A stretch of 42,787 nucleotides of DNA from an uncultured Lachnospiraceae bacterium (GTDB lineage: Bacteria; Bacillota; Clostridia; Lachnospirales; Lachnospiraceae). The stretch's first letter is position 1. Every line of letters starts with the position of its first letter. The notes beneath the pieces were generated by a model that did no database searches, was not told the origin of the DNA, and was given only the letters and a program-made list of their open reading frames with translations. Shown piece after piece: positions 8,883 to 17,426 of this stretch. The translations under genes were made by a program, and so were the position numbers. The DNA lies in the NCBI GenBank assembly GCA_947629385.1, contig CANRDO010000028.1, positions 1 to 42,787 of the forward strand, given 5' to 3'.

Positions 8883-9806
8883 TTATCTGGACTCCCTCAC
8901 AATATAGATCTGCCTTTTTTTTGTTTCCAGATAAATCTTTGAAATATACAGGCCCACGATCCCCAGGCAAAGCAGCTGAATCCCGCCCAGAAACACGATG
9001 ATACTCACCAGAGAGGGCCAGCCCGCGACCGGATCTCCAAAGATAAGCGCCCGTCCCACGACCACGCACAGCGCGACAAACGCCACAAGGCAGAAAAAGA
9101 TGCCCAGAATGGAAACGACAGACAGCGGCACCGTAGAGTAGGCCAGGATCCCCTCCACCGAATACTTGAACAGCTTCCAGAAGGACCATTTGCTCGTCCC
9201 GGCGCTGCGCTCTATGTTTTCATAGGACAGCCATTTCGTCCGAAAGCCTACCCAGCTGTAGATTCCCTTGGAAAAACGGTTGTACTCGCCGTCCGCCAGG
9301 ATCGCGTCCACCATCTTCCTGCTCATGAAACGGTAATCCCGCGCGCCGTCCACGATCTCCGTCTGCGAGATCCTGTTGATGATCCGGTAAAAGCATTTCG
9401 CGAACAGGGAGCGGATGACAGGCTCTCCCTTGCGCGTCTCACGGTAAGTGGCGACGCAGTCATAGTCCTCCTGGGTCACAGTGCGGTACATCTCCGGCAA
9501 AAGGGACGGCGGATCCTGGAGATCCACATCCATCGTCGCCACAAAATCGCCGTGCGCATGCTGCAGCCCGGCGTAGAGCGCCGCTTCCTTTCCGAAATTG
9601 CGCGAAAACGAGACATAGTGGACCCGCGGATCCTGCTCGCTCAGCCTGCGCAGGATCTGCAAAGTTCCGTCCCTGCTCCCGTCGTCGATATAGACGAACT
9701 CCAGCTCCTCCGGGCAGACGCCGGTCTCCCATATCCGGTTCACCTCGCGGTAAAAAATCTCTACCGTCTCCTCCTCATTATAACAGGGTATCACCAAAGA
9801 AATCAT
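8883..9806 (-). CDS. GtrB/CsbB-like membrane glycosyltransferase (GT2)
   Basis: This is a 307-residue polyprenyl-phosphate glycosyltransferase of the GtrB/DPM1/CsbB type, expected to load a sugar from a nucleotide donor onto undecaprenyl phosphate on the cytoplasmic face. The GT2 fold starts MISLVIPCYNEEETVE, with the nucleotide-binding DDGS (41-44) and the metal-binding DVDLQDPP (93-100). Two membrane helices follow at about 230-255 and 268-295, ending in a basic tail as in GtrB. The ATG follows GGGAGAAGCT. It lies 58 bases downstream of the YfhO-family gene; in Bacillus subtilis the CsbB and YfhO proteins cooperate to glycosylate lipoteichoic acid, so I infer the same division of work here. 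The sugar is not predictable. Confidence 0.88.
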   Translation of the reverse strand: MISLVIPCYNEEETVEIFYREVNRIWETGVCPEELEFVYIDDGSRDGTLQILRRLSEQDPRVHYVSFSRNFGKEAALYAGLQHAHGDFVATMDVDLQDPPSLLPEMYRTVTQEDYDCVATYRETRKGEPVIRSLFAKCFYRIINRISQTEIVDGARDYRFMSRKMVDAILADGEYNRFSKGIYSWVGFRTKWLSYENIERSAGTSKWSFWKLFKYSVEGILAYSTVPLSVVSILGIFFCLVAFVALCVVVGRALIFGDPVAGWPSLVSIIVFLGGIQLLCLGIVGLYISKIYLETKKRQIYIVRESR

Positions 9807-9864
9807 AGCTTCTCCCTTCTTCTCACACGCAAGAGGCGCCTCCTGCCAAACCGTATCTTCATCT

Positions 9865-12567
9865 TCACAGCTTCGGTGATCGGCGCTTCGCCATGCTCCG
9901 GGTCAGGAACAGCAGACACAGCGTGACAAGACCCAGCGCGGAAATCAACAATCCCTCCCGAAGATAAGGCGTCCTGTAGCGCAGCTCGACCGTGTGATCT
10001 CCAGCGGACAGCTCAAGCCCCGGATACATATCATTCACCTGCCTGATCTCCTGCTCTTTTCCATCTACAAGCGCCCTCCAGCCCTTGCTGTACGCCATCG
10101 CCAATACCAGCATCTTCGGCTCGTCCAGAGAGATCGTCCCGCTGATCTGATTATCGGAAAATTCGACATTCTCCAGAACGTCCTCCCGCAGCGCCGCGGT
10201 CTGGGCGTCCACCTGGGTTACCGGCTGAGAGACGACATAAAATTCATCCAGCGTGTAGGTCCCGGCCGCCGGGAACTGCAGCGTGATCTCCTGCGGCTGC
10301 CCGGAAAATCCGAGATTGCACAAATAATCATCGTACCCGCGGTAGAAATTATGCCGTTTGGTATACACATAAATCTTCTTGCTGACGTCCCCCATCGAGG
10401 CAACCATGGCAATATATTTTTCAGCTCCCTCGAACTGCAGGTTTTTCATCACAAGGTAGGTCTCGCTGTCCGTCTGTCCATCAAAGGACAGCGTGAGCTT
10501 CGCGCCGCCCTCCGAGACCACAAAGCGGTTTTCTTCCACCGTGATGTGCTCGTCCGGCGCGAATGTAAGCTCCGGGCGTGTCTCGCAGAAGCTCAGCTCA
10601 GCCTGCGGCAGGCTGCTCTGCTCCGTCACCGCTCCCTGCATCAGGGCCTGCTGCTTTTGCTCCACCGGCAGCGAATCGAAGGCTTCCCTGGAAACCGCGT
10701 ATTTGTACGTATATCCAAAGGGCAGCGTCTCGTCGCTTTTGAAAACCTTATATTTCTTGCTGCCGCCCACCTTTTCGTCATAGGAGTACGGAAGGTACGC
10801 CTTCCCGCCTTTTTTCACCACAAAATACTTTACAGCGGCGAGGCGGTCCAGCATCGTGCGCCCGTCCAGATTGTCGTACATATGGTCCCATCTCGCAGCC
10901 GCGCAGAGATCCGCAAAAAACTTGCTGACTGCCCCGTTCGAGACGCTGAAATAATAGTCCGTGCTGTTCAGGCGGTTCTGCATCGCCGTATTTTCATGTG
11001 CGACGACTCCGTACTGATCATAGCGGTAAAAGCCGGAATCATCCGCAAGCTCCTTTACCGGATAGAATTCACTCTTGTCCGTAAGCATGGCATACGGCTG
11101 CCCCTGCTCCCGGAACCGACCGAGATACCCTGCCGAACCGTTCGGCGAATACAGATCCCAGACGTTCAGGATCAGGCCCGCCAGCGTCATTGCGTAAAAG
11201 AAGGCAGGCAGCGCTTTTTTGATTCTCGGGCGCTCGCCTAAAGCCACAGTCACGCCCAGCAGCGCCAGCATCAGCAGCGCAAGAAATCTGGCGACAGGCG
11301 GATTCACCGCAGGGTCAAGCACCGCCTCCAGACACATGACGGGCAGCGCCACCGCAAGGTACGCAACAACCAGTGCCAGCAGCCTCCGCTTTTCCTTTCG
11401 TTCCAGATGAAAGAGCTCCGGATAAACCTTGACCAGAATGTAGGACAAGAGCATGATATACGCCCACGTCCAACGGTTGGCCGCATACGAGAAGCCGTTC
11501 ATAATGTGTCCCAGAAAGGGCGTCAGCAGGATCGCCGTCAGCATCAGGAAGCCCGCCTTCAGATGTGTAAACCTCTTTCTGCGCGCGAAAAGAACCATCA
11601 GCGCAATCACCACCAGAGGCGCCATCCCCAGAACCGTATAATTCTGGGCTCTCTCTGTCTCATAGGCCACCCGGAGAAGGTCCCCGAGATAGCTTGCGTA
11701 AAGAGGCAGTTCGTATATCAGGGGGATCTGATTCTCCGCGCTCATTCTGCCGGTCTCCAGCACATACATCGCGGAAGGAAGCAGTGTCACCGCCGCGATA
11801 CACGTCCCTATCAGAAAATAGCCGACAAATTTGAAAAACCAGCCGGCAAGCTCCCTCGCGCGTATCCTTCCAAAGCGCTTCACATAGGAGACCACGGCAT
11901 ACAGAAACATCAGAATACATGCCATATAAAAGAAATAAAAATTACTGACTGCCATGAGCGCCGTGATCCCGATGAACAGCCAGGGCTTTTTCCGGTCAAA
12001 GATCCGGTCGATCCCGATCAGCAGAAGCGGAAAGTACATCATCGGGTTCATGAAGAACGGATGGCGTGCAAACACATAGATTGCAAAACCGGAAAACGCA
12101 TAGGTCAGCGCTCCGAGAACGGACGCATGTGTTTCGTTTTGATGATACCGACAGTATCCCAGGAAAAAGGCGCCAGCCAGGTACAATCTCAGAATCGCCA
12201 GGAATCCATACAGATATTCCGTGTACTTCGCCGGCACAAAGACGGACGTCAGGGCAAGCGGATCTCCGAAAACATAGTAATTCAGCGTCGTGAGAATATC
12301 TGAACCGTATCCGATGCTCATGTCCCACAGCGGAACGGACAGCTCATGATTCTCCCACAGATTCCGCAGAATGCCCCGCAAATATTTCCCGTAATACACC
12401 AGACTGTTGAAATGCTGATAGACTCCGTCGCAGTCCCACACCATAGATTTATGATTGCTGACGAAGATGAAAAGCATCACGGACAGCACGATGCAATAAT
12501 ACCCTGTATAGCGGAGGTAACAGCCCAATCCGTTCTTTTTTCCCCGACCGGGAGACGCCTGCTCCAT
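9865..12567 (-). CDS. YfhO-family membrane protein (probable GT-C-like glycosyl transferase)
   Basis: The 900-residue protein has a long N-terminal part rich in membrane helices (roughly residues 20-480), a large soluble, presumably extracellular domain (about 500-870), and one final helix near the C-terminus (LLISALGLVTLCLLFL). The early acidic motif WDCDGVYQHF in the first loop is typical of YfhO proteins, which transfer lipid-linked sugars outside the membrane. With the GtrB/CsbB-like enzyme next door it likely decorates a teichoic acid or related polymer; this is inference from the Bacillus pair. The ATG at 12567 has AAAGGA about seven bases upstream; an earlier TTG lacks a site. A very good promoter lies directly upstream. 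Confidence 0.85.
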   Translation of the reverse strand: MEQASPGRGKKNGLGCYLRYTGYYCIVLSVMLFIFVSNHKSMVWDCDGVYQHFNSLVYYGKYLRGILRNLWENHELSVPLWDMSIGYGSDILTTLNYYVFGDPLALTSVFVPAKYTEYLYGFLAILRLYLAGAFFLGYCRYHQNETHASVLGALTYAFSGFAIYVFARHPFFMNPMMYFPLLLIGIDRIFDRKKPWLFIGITALMAVSNFYFFYMACILMFLYAVVSYVKRFGRIRARELAGWFFKFVGYFLIGTCIAAVTLLPSAMYVLETGRMSAENQIPLIYELPLYASYLGDLLRVAYETERAQNYTVLGMAPLVVIALMVLFARRKRFTHLKAGFLMLTAILLTPFLGHIMNGFSYAANRWTWAYIMLLSYILVKVYPELFHLERKEKRRLLALVVAYLAVALPVMCLEAVLDPAVNPPVARFLALLMLALLGVTVALGERPRIKKALPAFFYAMTLAGLILNVWDLYSPNGSAGYLGRFREQGQPYAMLTDKSEFYPVKELADDSGFYRYDQYGVVAHENTAMQNRLNSTDYYFSVSNGAVSKFFADLCAAARWDHMYDNLDGRTMLDRLAAVKYFVVKKGGKAYLPYSYDEKVGGSKKYKVFKSDETLPFGYTYKYAVSREAFDSLPVEQKQQALMQGAVTEQSSLPQAELSFCETRPELTFAPDEHITVEENRFVVSEGGAKLTLSFDGQTDSETYLVMKNLQFEGAEKYIAMVASMGDVSKKIYVYTKRHNFYRGYDDYLCNLGFSGQPQEITLQFPAAGTYTLDEFYVVSQPVTQVDAQTAALREDVLENVEFSDNQISGTISLDEPKMLVLAMAYSKGWRALVDGKEQEIRQVNDMYPGLELSAGDHTVELRYRTPYLREGLLISALGLVTLCLLFLTRSMAKRRSPKL

Positions 12568-12597
12568 ATGGTTTCCTTTCTGAAACAATCTTGCTTT

Positions 12598-12626
12598 ATT
12601 ATAAGCTTTTCCGCCGGTGAAGTCAA
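12598..12626 (-). promoter_or_regulatory. Promoter of the yfhO-like/glycosyltransferase operon
   Basis: On the minus strand TTGACT (12621-12626) and a perfect TATAAT (12598-12603) are 17 bases apart. Confidence 0.85.
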
Positions 12627-12628
12627 AT

Positions 12629-12663
12629 CAGGGCCAACGACCCATCGTCAGCCCCAAGCCCTG
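12629..12663 (-). terminator. Possible argH terminator hairpin
   Basis: CAGGGC and GCCCTG arms (12629-12634 and 12658-12663) can pair right after the argH stop, with a smaller ACGA/TCGT stem in the loop. The downstream T run is short (ATTT), so termination strength is doubtful. Confidence 0.4.
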
Positions 12664-12669
12664 TGTTCA

Positions 12670-14064
12670 TCAAAACTGCCCAGCCGGATTTTCCTGCAGA
12701 TAAATCCTGTTTTCCTCTATCACAGCGCGCATGGCCTCCTGCCCCGGCGCGCCCAGCGTGAGCCTCTTTCCGACGCAGGTCTTCATGCTGATCGCCTCGT
12801 AGATATCTCCCCCGAACACGTCGCTCTCTTCCCGGAATTCATCGAGCGTCAGATCATCGAGCGCCTTCCCCTGCGCGATGCACTTCAGCACGAGCCGCCC
12901 CGAGATTCCGTGCGCGTCGCGGAACGGGACGCCGCGGTTCACAAGGTAATCCGCCACGTCCGTCGCGTTCGTGAATCCGTTCCTGGCCGAAGCCTCCATT
13001 GTCTCGCGGTTAAATTTCATCGTGCTTACCATGCCTGTGAACAGGCGCAGACAGGATTCCACCGTGTCGATCGCGTCAAAGACGAGCTCCTTGTCCTCCT
13101 GCATGTCCTTGTTGTAGGCGAGCGGAAGCCCCTTCATCGTCGTGAGCATCGACATCAGCGCGCCGTAGACACGTCCTGTCTTTCCGCGCACCAGCTCTGC
13201 AATGTCCGGGTTCTTCTTCTGCGGCATGATGCTACTCCCCGTGCTAAAGGCGTCATCCAGCTCGACAAAACCGTACTCGTTGGAATTCCAGATGATGATC
13301 TCCTCCGAAAAGCGGCTGAGGTGCATCATGATCGCAGAGAGTGCAGAGAGATACTCGATCACATAGTCGCGGTCCGACACAGAATCCATGCTGTTGCGCG
13401 TCGGTCCGTCAAAACCGAGCAACTGAGCCGTGTACTCTCGGTCAAGCGGATAGGTCGTCCCTGCAAGAGCCCCGGCCCCGAGCGGACAGTAATTCATCCG
13501 ATGGTAAATATCCTTCATTCTGGAGCGGTCTCTTCGAAACATCTCAAAGTACGCTCCGATATGGTGCGCGAGCGTCACCGGCTGCGCCTTTTGCAGATGT
13601 GTGAATCCCGGCATGAACGTGTCGACATTCTCCTCCATAATCGTCTGCAGCACCTGAAGCAAGCCAAAAAGCAGAGCGTCCGTCGTCTGAACTTCATCTC
13701 GGACATACATGCGCATATCGAGCGCCACCTGGTCGTTGCGGCTGCGTCCGGTGTGAAGCTTCTTCCCCACGTCCCCGATCCGCTCGATCAGATTTGCCTC
13801 TACAAAGCTGTGAATGTCCTCGTATTCTGACGTGATCGCGAGCGTCCCGCTCTCGACGTCCCTCAGGATCCCCTCCAGCCCGTCAAGAATCCTGCCGCAT
13901 TCCTCCTGCGTCAGGATCTCCTGCTTTGCCAGCATTTTCACGTGCGCCATGCTGCCCTCAATGTCCTGACGGTACAGCTTTCTGTCAAACGAAATGGACG
14001 CGTTGAACTCATAGACCATCTGATCAGTCTGTTTCGTAAAACGTCCTCCCCATAACTGAGCCAT
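12670..14064 (-). CDS. argH: Argininosuccinate lyase
   Basis: The enzyme splits argininosuccinate into arginine and fumarate, the last step of arginine synthesis. The 464-residue protein has the fumarase/aspartase superfamily signature GSSIMPQKKNP (276-286), with the catalytic serine in the mobile loop, together with TGRSRNDQ (105-112) and GFTHLQKAQP (153-162). The start MAQLWGGRF is typical for the family; the ATG at 14064 follows GAGG at a good distance, whereas an upstream in-frame ATG at 14088 does not. argG is not adjacent, so arginine genes are dispersed. Its own promoter is suggested just upstream. Confidence 0.96.
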   Translation of the reverse strand: MAQLWGGRFTKQTDQMVYEFNASISFDRKLYRQDIEGSMAHVKMLAKQEILTQEECGRILDGLEGILRDVESGTLAITSEYEDIHSFVEANLIERIGDVGKKLHTGRSRNDQVALDMRMYVRDEVQTTDALLFGLLQVLQTIMEENVDTFMPGFTHLQKAQPVTLAHHIGAYFEMFRRDRSRMKDIYHRMNYCPLGAGALAGTTYPLDREYTAQLLGFDGPTRNSMDSVSDRDYVIEYLSALSAIMMHLSRFSEEIIIWNSNEYGFVELDDAFSTGSSIMPQKKNPDIAELVRGKTGRVYGALMSMLTTMKGLPLAYNKDMQEDKELVFDAIDTVESCLRLFTGMVSTMKFNRETMEASARNGFTNATDVADYLVNRGVPFRDAHGISGRLVLKCIAQGKALDDLTLDEFREESDVFGGDIYEAISMKTCVGKRLTLGAPGQEAMRAVIEENRIYLQENPAGQF

Positions 14065-14124
14065 TTTCATCCTCTTTTCCGATATCATTTACCGCAATGC
14101 GGCGATGTTCCAGACAAAAAGTCT

Positions 14125-14152
14125 ATCATAGGTCCTCTGTCCTTGCAAGCAA
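14125..14152 (-). promoter_or_regulatory. Possible argH promoter
   Basis: Minus-strand TTGCTT (14147-14152) and TATGAT (14125-14130) are 16 bases apart. No clear ARG-box palindrome was recognised. Confidence 0.5.
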
Positions 14153-14177
14153 AATATCACGGTCACGCAGTCTGCGC

Positions 14178-14219
14178 AAAAAAAGATTGCCGCGGGCGGC
14201 GCAGCCATCCGTGACAACC
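14178..14219 (-). terminator. Rho-independent terminator after the L,D-transpeptidase gene
   Basis: On the minus strand a stem of about 11 pairs (one mismatch, two G-T pairs) between 14209-14219 and 14185-14195 is followed by seven T residues (14178-14184). Confidence 0.75.
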
Positions 14220-14231
14220 TTTTGTTCATCC

Positions 14232-15485
14232 TTAGTATGATACCACCTTTGTTCCAAGAGGAAGCGAACGCAGATAACTCAGATCGGAGGGCGACAGCCT
14301 GACGCACCCTTTCGAATGAGTCCCCCATCTGTTACCGTCTATCCATCCGTGGAAAGCCTGACCCCAGTTTTTTACCGGATTCCAGTAAAAATGTACCGTA
14401 TTATCATGGAGGAATGTCTCATACTCTCCCAATTTGGTACGTCCGTTCACCCCGCCTATGATACACTGCGCGACACGCTGCTCCTTCCATTTTCCCTTCG
14501 AGCCCTTGAAGAAATGAACGCTGGACGTGTACTGGCTGACCCATATCAGATAGTTCGTCTTGCTTGTATATTTCTTCTTATTGACAAAGTCCTCAGATTG
14601 AGCCTTGGTGTAATAGTTGTAAGAAGGAGCCAGCTGATAATCTCCGAAGGTACAATATGAACCCTTGGTCTTAAAGGTTTCACCCTTTGCATTCGTGACC
14701 TTGATCGTTCCATCTGAATGGCTGGACGCCGTCAGCTTCGTCCCCGCCTTGAGTGTAACCTTTTCCCCTGTCTCGCTGTTCGTCACTTTTATCGTCTTCT
14801 TCAGTGTTACCTGCCACCGTCTGCCATGTACGCTCTCCAGCTTTTTCCCTTTGAATTTGACGACATTGGAGGGCTCCGAGAGAACCTTCTCCCCGTTCTT
14901 CATTTTGTAGCTGCAGAGCCTGAACCTGTAGGTCGTGTTTGCCGGGACATTTACCTTGCAGTCTGTCTTCCCACTCTTCAGCGTCTTGATCTCTTGGAAT
15001 TCACCGCCTGACTTGCGTCTGTAGAGAATATAGCCGTCAGCATTCTTCACCTTGTCCCACTCAAGGTAAACACATTCATTCCCGTAGCTGAGCACATGCA
15101 GCAGCTGAGGCTCAACATCAATAGGCGGAGAACCCTCTTTGTTCTCGACCGTCTTTTTCCCGTTCTTTTTATATGCGAATACCTGGAACGAATAGGTCGT
15201 CCCCAGCTTGATCGACACCGTACAGCTCAGACCCGTTGTCGTCTTTACAGGCTTAGTTCCTATAAGATCGCCTGTCTCCGGGTCTACTCTGTAAATATTG
15301 TAACCTGTAGCATTCTTCGCCTTGCTCCAGCTCAGTGTCGCCTTGGTTCCACGGACGTCGGTCGCTTTCACTTGTTTGACAAACCCTGGGACAGATGCCG
15401 CAGACGCAAGCAGCGTCGGAGCAAGCGCCAGTATACCCGCTGCCAAAAGCAGCCCCCAGATTCTCTTAAGTGATATCCTTCTCAT
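14232..15485 (-). CDS. Secreted L,D-transpeptidase (YkuD) with two fibronectin III-like domains
   Basis: The 417-residue exported protein begins with a signal peptide (MRRISLKRIWGLLLAAG..., cleavage near ASA, about residue 30). Two fibronectin type III-like domains follow (about 31-125 and 126-212), each with the Trp/Tyr pattern WxKxKNAxGYxxYR. A linker leads to a C-terminal YkuD catalytic domain with FHGW (His379) and HSKGCVRLS, in which Cys394 is the nucleophile. Such enzymes make 3-3 peptidoglycan cross-links or attach proteins to the wall. The ATG follows GGGAGGATAAGG. The leader has a strong promoter and a GATCCGGATC palindrome. Confidence 0.9.
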   Translation of the reverse strand: MRRISLKRIWGLLLAAGILALAPTLLASAASVPGFVKQVKATDVRGTKATLSWSKAKNATGYNIYRVDPETGDLIGTKPVKTTTGLSCTVSIKLGTTYSFQVFAYKKNGKKTVENKEGSPPIDVEPQLLHVLSYGNECVYLEWDKVKNADGYILYRRKSGGEFQEIKTLKSGKTDCKVNVPANTTYRFRLCSYKMKNGEKVLSEPSNVVKFKGKKLESVHGRRWQVTLKKTIKVTNSETGEKVTLKAGTKLTASSHSDGTIKVTNAKGETFKTKGSYCTFGDYQLAPSYNYYTKAQSEDFVNKKKYTSKTNYLIWVSQYTSSVHFFKGSKGKWKEQRVAQCIIGGVNGRTKLGEYETFLHDNTVHFYWNPVKNWGQAFHGWIDGNRWGTHSKGCVRLSPSDLSYLRSLPLGTKVVSY

Positions 15486-15532
15486 CCTTATCCTCCCAAT
15501 TGTCCCGGACCTTATCGCAACTATTCCGATCC

Positions 15533-15542
15533 GATCCGGATC
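15533..15542. promoter_or_regulatory. GATCCGGATC palindrome in the L,D-transpeptidase leader
   Basis: A perfect 10-bp palindrome, extended on the left by a partial copy (CCGATCC), lies between the promoter and the ribosome site. It could be an operator; there is no further support. Confidence 0.3.
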
Positions 15543-15565
15543 AATTTATACTTTATATCTGGATA

Positions 15566-15594
15566 ATCATAGCAAAAATGCCTATGAGTGTCAA
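15566..15594 (-). promoter_or_regulatory. Promoter of the L,D-transpeptidase gene
   Basis: Minus-strand TTGACA (15589-15594) and TATGAT (15566-15571) are 17 bases apart, close to consensus. Confidence 0.85.
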
Positions 15595-15692
15595 GATTGT
15601 ACAATCATATTTTTTGTGAGCTTTTCCTCAATATTTTTAAAATCTGCCGACTTATTTTTTAGGAAATCCTCCGGAAATTTATGAATGAAATC

Positions 15693-15721
15693 TTGTCTTC
15701 TAAAAAATGATTTGCTAAAAT
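15693..15721 (+). promoter_or_regulatory. Promoter of queH
   Basis: TTGTCT (15693-15698) and TAAAAT (15716-15721) are 17 bases apart. The -10 box covers an upstream in-frame ATG at 15720, which therefore cannot be the start of queH. Confidence 0.75.
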
Positions 15722-15740
15722 GACTGACGAGGTGAGGCAT

Positions 15741-16508
15741 ATGGCACAGAATCAAAAAAATTACCAAAGAGAGCTTGATGCGCTGCTCGATGGGCTGACC
15801 AGACTGCAAATTCCGGACGGTTCCTCTACACAAGACATTCCGCACGAATCCGACGATTCAGCCGGACAGGAGACCCCTCGCGGCTCAGCGGGAACACCCA
15901 CACTTTTGCTGCACAGCTGTTGCGCGCCGTGCAGCAGCTATGTGCTGGAATACCTCTCCCGCTACTTCAAAATCACAGTCTTCTACTACAATCCGAACAT
16001 CTTCCCGGAAGAGGAATATCTCCGCCGCGTAAAGGAGCAGCAACGCCTGATCCGGGAAATGCCCCTGCCGAATTCCGTTTGCTTTCTGGAAGGGCGCTTC
16101 GATCCCTCCGAATTTTACACGGCAGTCCGCGGTCTGGAGCACATCCCGGAAGGCGGCGAACGGTGCCGCGCCTGCTTCCGACTTCGCCTGAACGAGACGG
16201 CCCGGCTCGCCTCCGAACGCGGCTTCGACTATTTCACCACCACCCTGACGATCAGCCCGCTCAAAAGCGCCGCCTCGCTCAACGAAATCGGCGAAGCGCT
16301 GGCAGACGAATACCGCGTACGCTGGCTCCCCTCTGACTTTAAGAAGAAGAACGGCTACAAACGCTCCGTCGAACTCTCCGCCGAGTACGGACTGTACCGC
16401 CAGGATTACTGCGGCTGTGTGTTTTCCAAGAGAGAACGTGAGAAGCAGAAAGAGGACCAGACTTCTTCTGCGCGCACGTATTTCTTTTCGGGCAGCGCAA
16501 AATCATAA
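15741..16508 (+). CDS. queH: Epoxyqueuosine reductase QueH
   Basis: QueH performs the last step of queuosine synthesis, reducing epoxyqueuosine to queuosine in tRNA anticodons, as a non-homologous substitute for QueG. The 255-residue protein has the family Cys motif HSCCAPCSSY (Cys60, 61 and 64), then ERCRACF and DYCGC, which ligate the metal and Fe-S centres. About 50 residues precede the conserved core, including a low-complexity Asp/Ser/Gly stretch (about 25-52) that I do not recognise. The ATG at 15741 follows GTGAGG. It is the only protein gene on the plus strand and ends six bases from the convergent ABC permease gene. Confidence 0.92.
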   Translation: MAQNQKNYQRELDALLDGLTRLQIPDGSSTQDIPHESDDSAGQETPRGSAGTPTLLLHSCCAPCSSYVLEYLSRYFKITVFYYNPNIFPEEEYLRRVKEQQRLIREMPLPNSVCFLEGRFDPSEFYTAVRGLEHIPEGGERCRACFRLRLNETARLASERGFDYFTTTLTISPLKSAASLNEIGEALADEYRVRWLPSDFKKKNGYKRSVELSAEYGLYRQDYCGCVFSKREREKQKEDQTSSARTYFFSGSAKS

Positions 16509-16514
16509 ATTTGC

Positions 16515-17426
16515 TTATCTCTCCTGTCTGCGCAGACACTTCTTCTCCATGAAATTCAGCGCACCATACAGCAGCATGGCGATCACACAGAGGATCACGA
16601 TCGAGAGGATCACCCAGTCCAGCTTAAACACCTGACTCCCATAAATAATCAGATAACCCAGTCCCTGTCTTGCCCCGATGAATTCGCCAATCACAACTCC
16701 AACCAGACATAGCCCAATGTTCACCTTCATCACACTGATCAGGAGGGGCACGGTGCCGGGCAGGATCACTTTTGTCAGAACATCCCGTTTCGTCCCCTGC
16801 AGCGTGTAGATCAGCTTAATCTTATCCGGATCCATCTCGTTGAAACCAGTGTAAAGATTCAGAATGCTCCCGAAGATCGCGACAGACATGCCCGCAACGA
16901 TGATGGATTTCATATTTGCCCCCAGCCACACAATCAGAAGCGGTGCAAGCGCAGACTTCGGCAGGCTGTTCAGCACGACAAGATACGGTTCGAGGATTTC
17001 AGAGAGCTCCGTGTTGTACCAGAGCAGCACAGCCACTCCGATTCCAAGCAGGACGACGCAGGCAAAGCTGACGAGGGTCTCGACAAGCGTGACCCCTACA
17101 TGCTGAAAGATACTCCCGTCCTCCCACATCGCGCAGAAGGTCTTCACCACGCGCGACGGACTGCTGAAGATAAAGCCATCGATCCAGCTGAGACGGACCG
17201 CACTCTCCCAGAGGATCAAAAAAAGAACAAAAATCAGAATCCGGATCGCCCTGACGCGGTACTGCCGCTTGCGCAGCGAGCGAAGGTAGACATGCTGCGC
17301 CTCGGACGTCCCGAATAGTTCCCCGCGCTGCGCGATCTCACATGCCAGGATCTCTCGCTCCCAGATTCCGGACTCCACACGTTCAAATTCAGACGAACTC
17401 CGCTGCGATCGGAAAATCTTCCTCAT
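16515..17426 (-). CDS. ABC transporter permease, SsuC/TauC/ThiX type
   Basis: The 303-residue inner-membrane permease belongs to the BPD_transp_1 superfamily as used for sulfonate, taurine, nitrate or pyrimidine/thiamine-precursor uptake. About six helices lie between residues 60 and 295, with the EAA-like coupling loop near LIYTLQGTKRDVLTKVILPG. The N-terminal 55 residues are hydrophilic and longer than usual. The ATG overlaps the ATPase gene by 38 bases, which indicates translational coupling. No periplasmic/lipoprotein binding gene is present on either side, so the substrate cannot be read from context. Confidence 0.85.
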   Translation of the reverse strand: MRKIFRSQRSSSEFERVESGIWEREILACEIAQRGELFGTSEAQHVYLRSLRKRQYRVRAIRILIFVLFLILWESAVRLSWIDGFIFSSPSRVVKTFCAMWEDGSIFQHVGVTLVETLVSFACVVLLGIGVAVLLWYNTELSEILEPYLVVLNSLPKSALAPLLIVWLGANMKSIIVAGMSVAIFGSILNLYTGFNEMDPDKIKLIYTLQGTKRDVLTKVILPGTVPLLISVMKVNIGLCLVGVVIGEFIGARQGLGYLIIYGSQVFKLDWVILSIVILCVIAMLLYGALNFMEKKCLRRQER

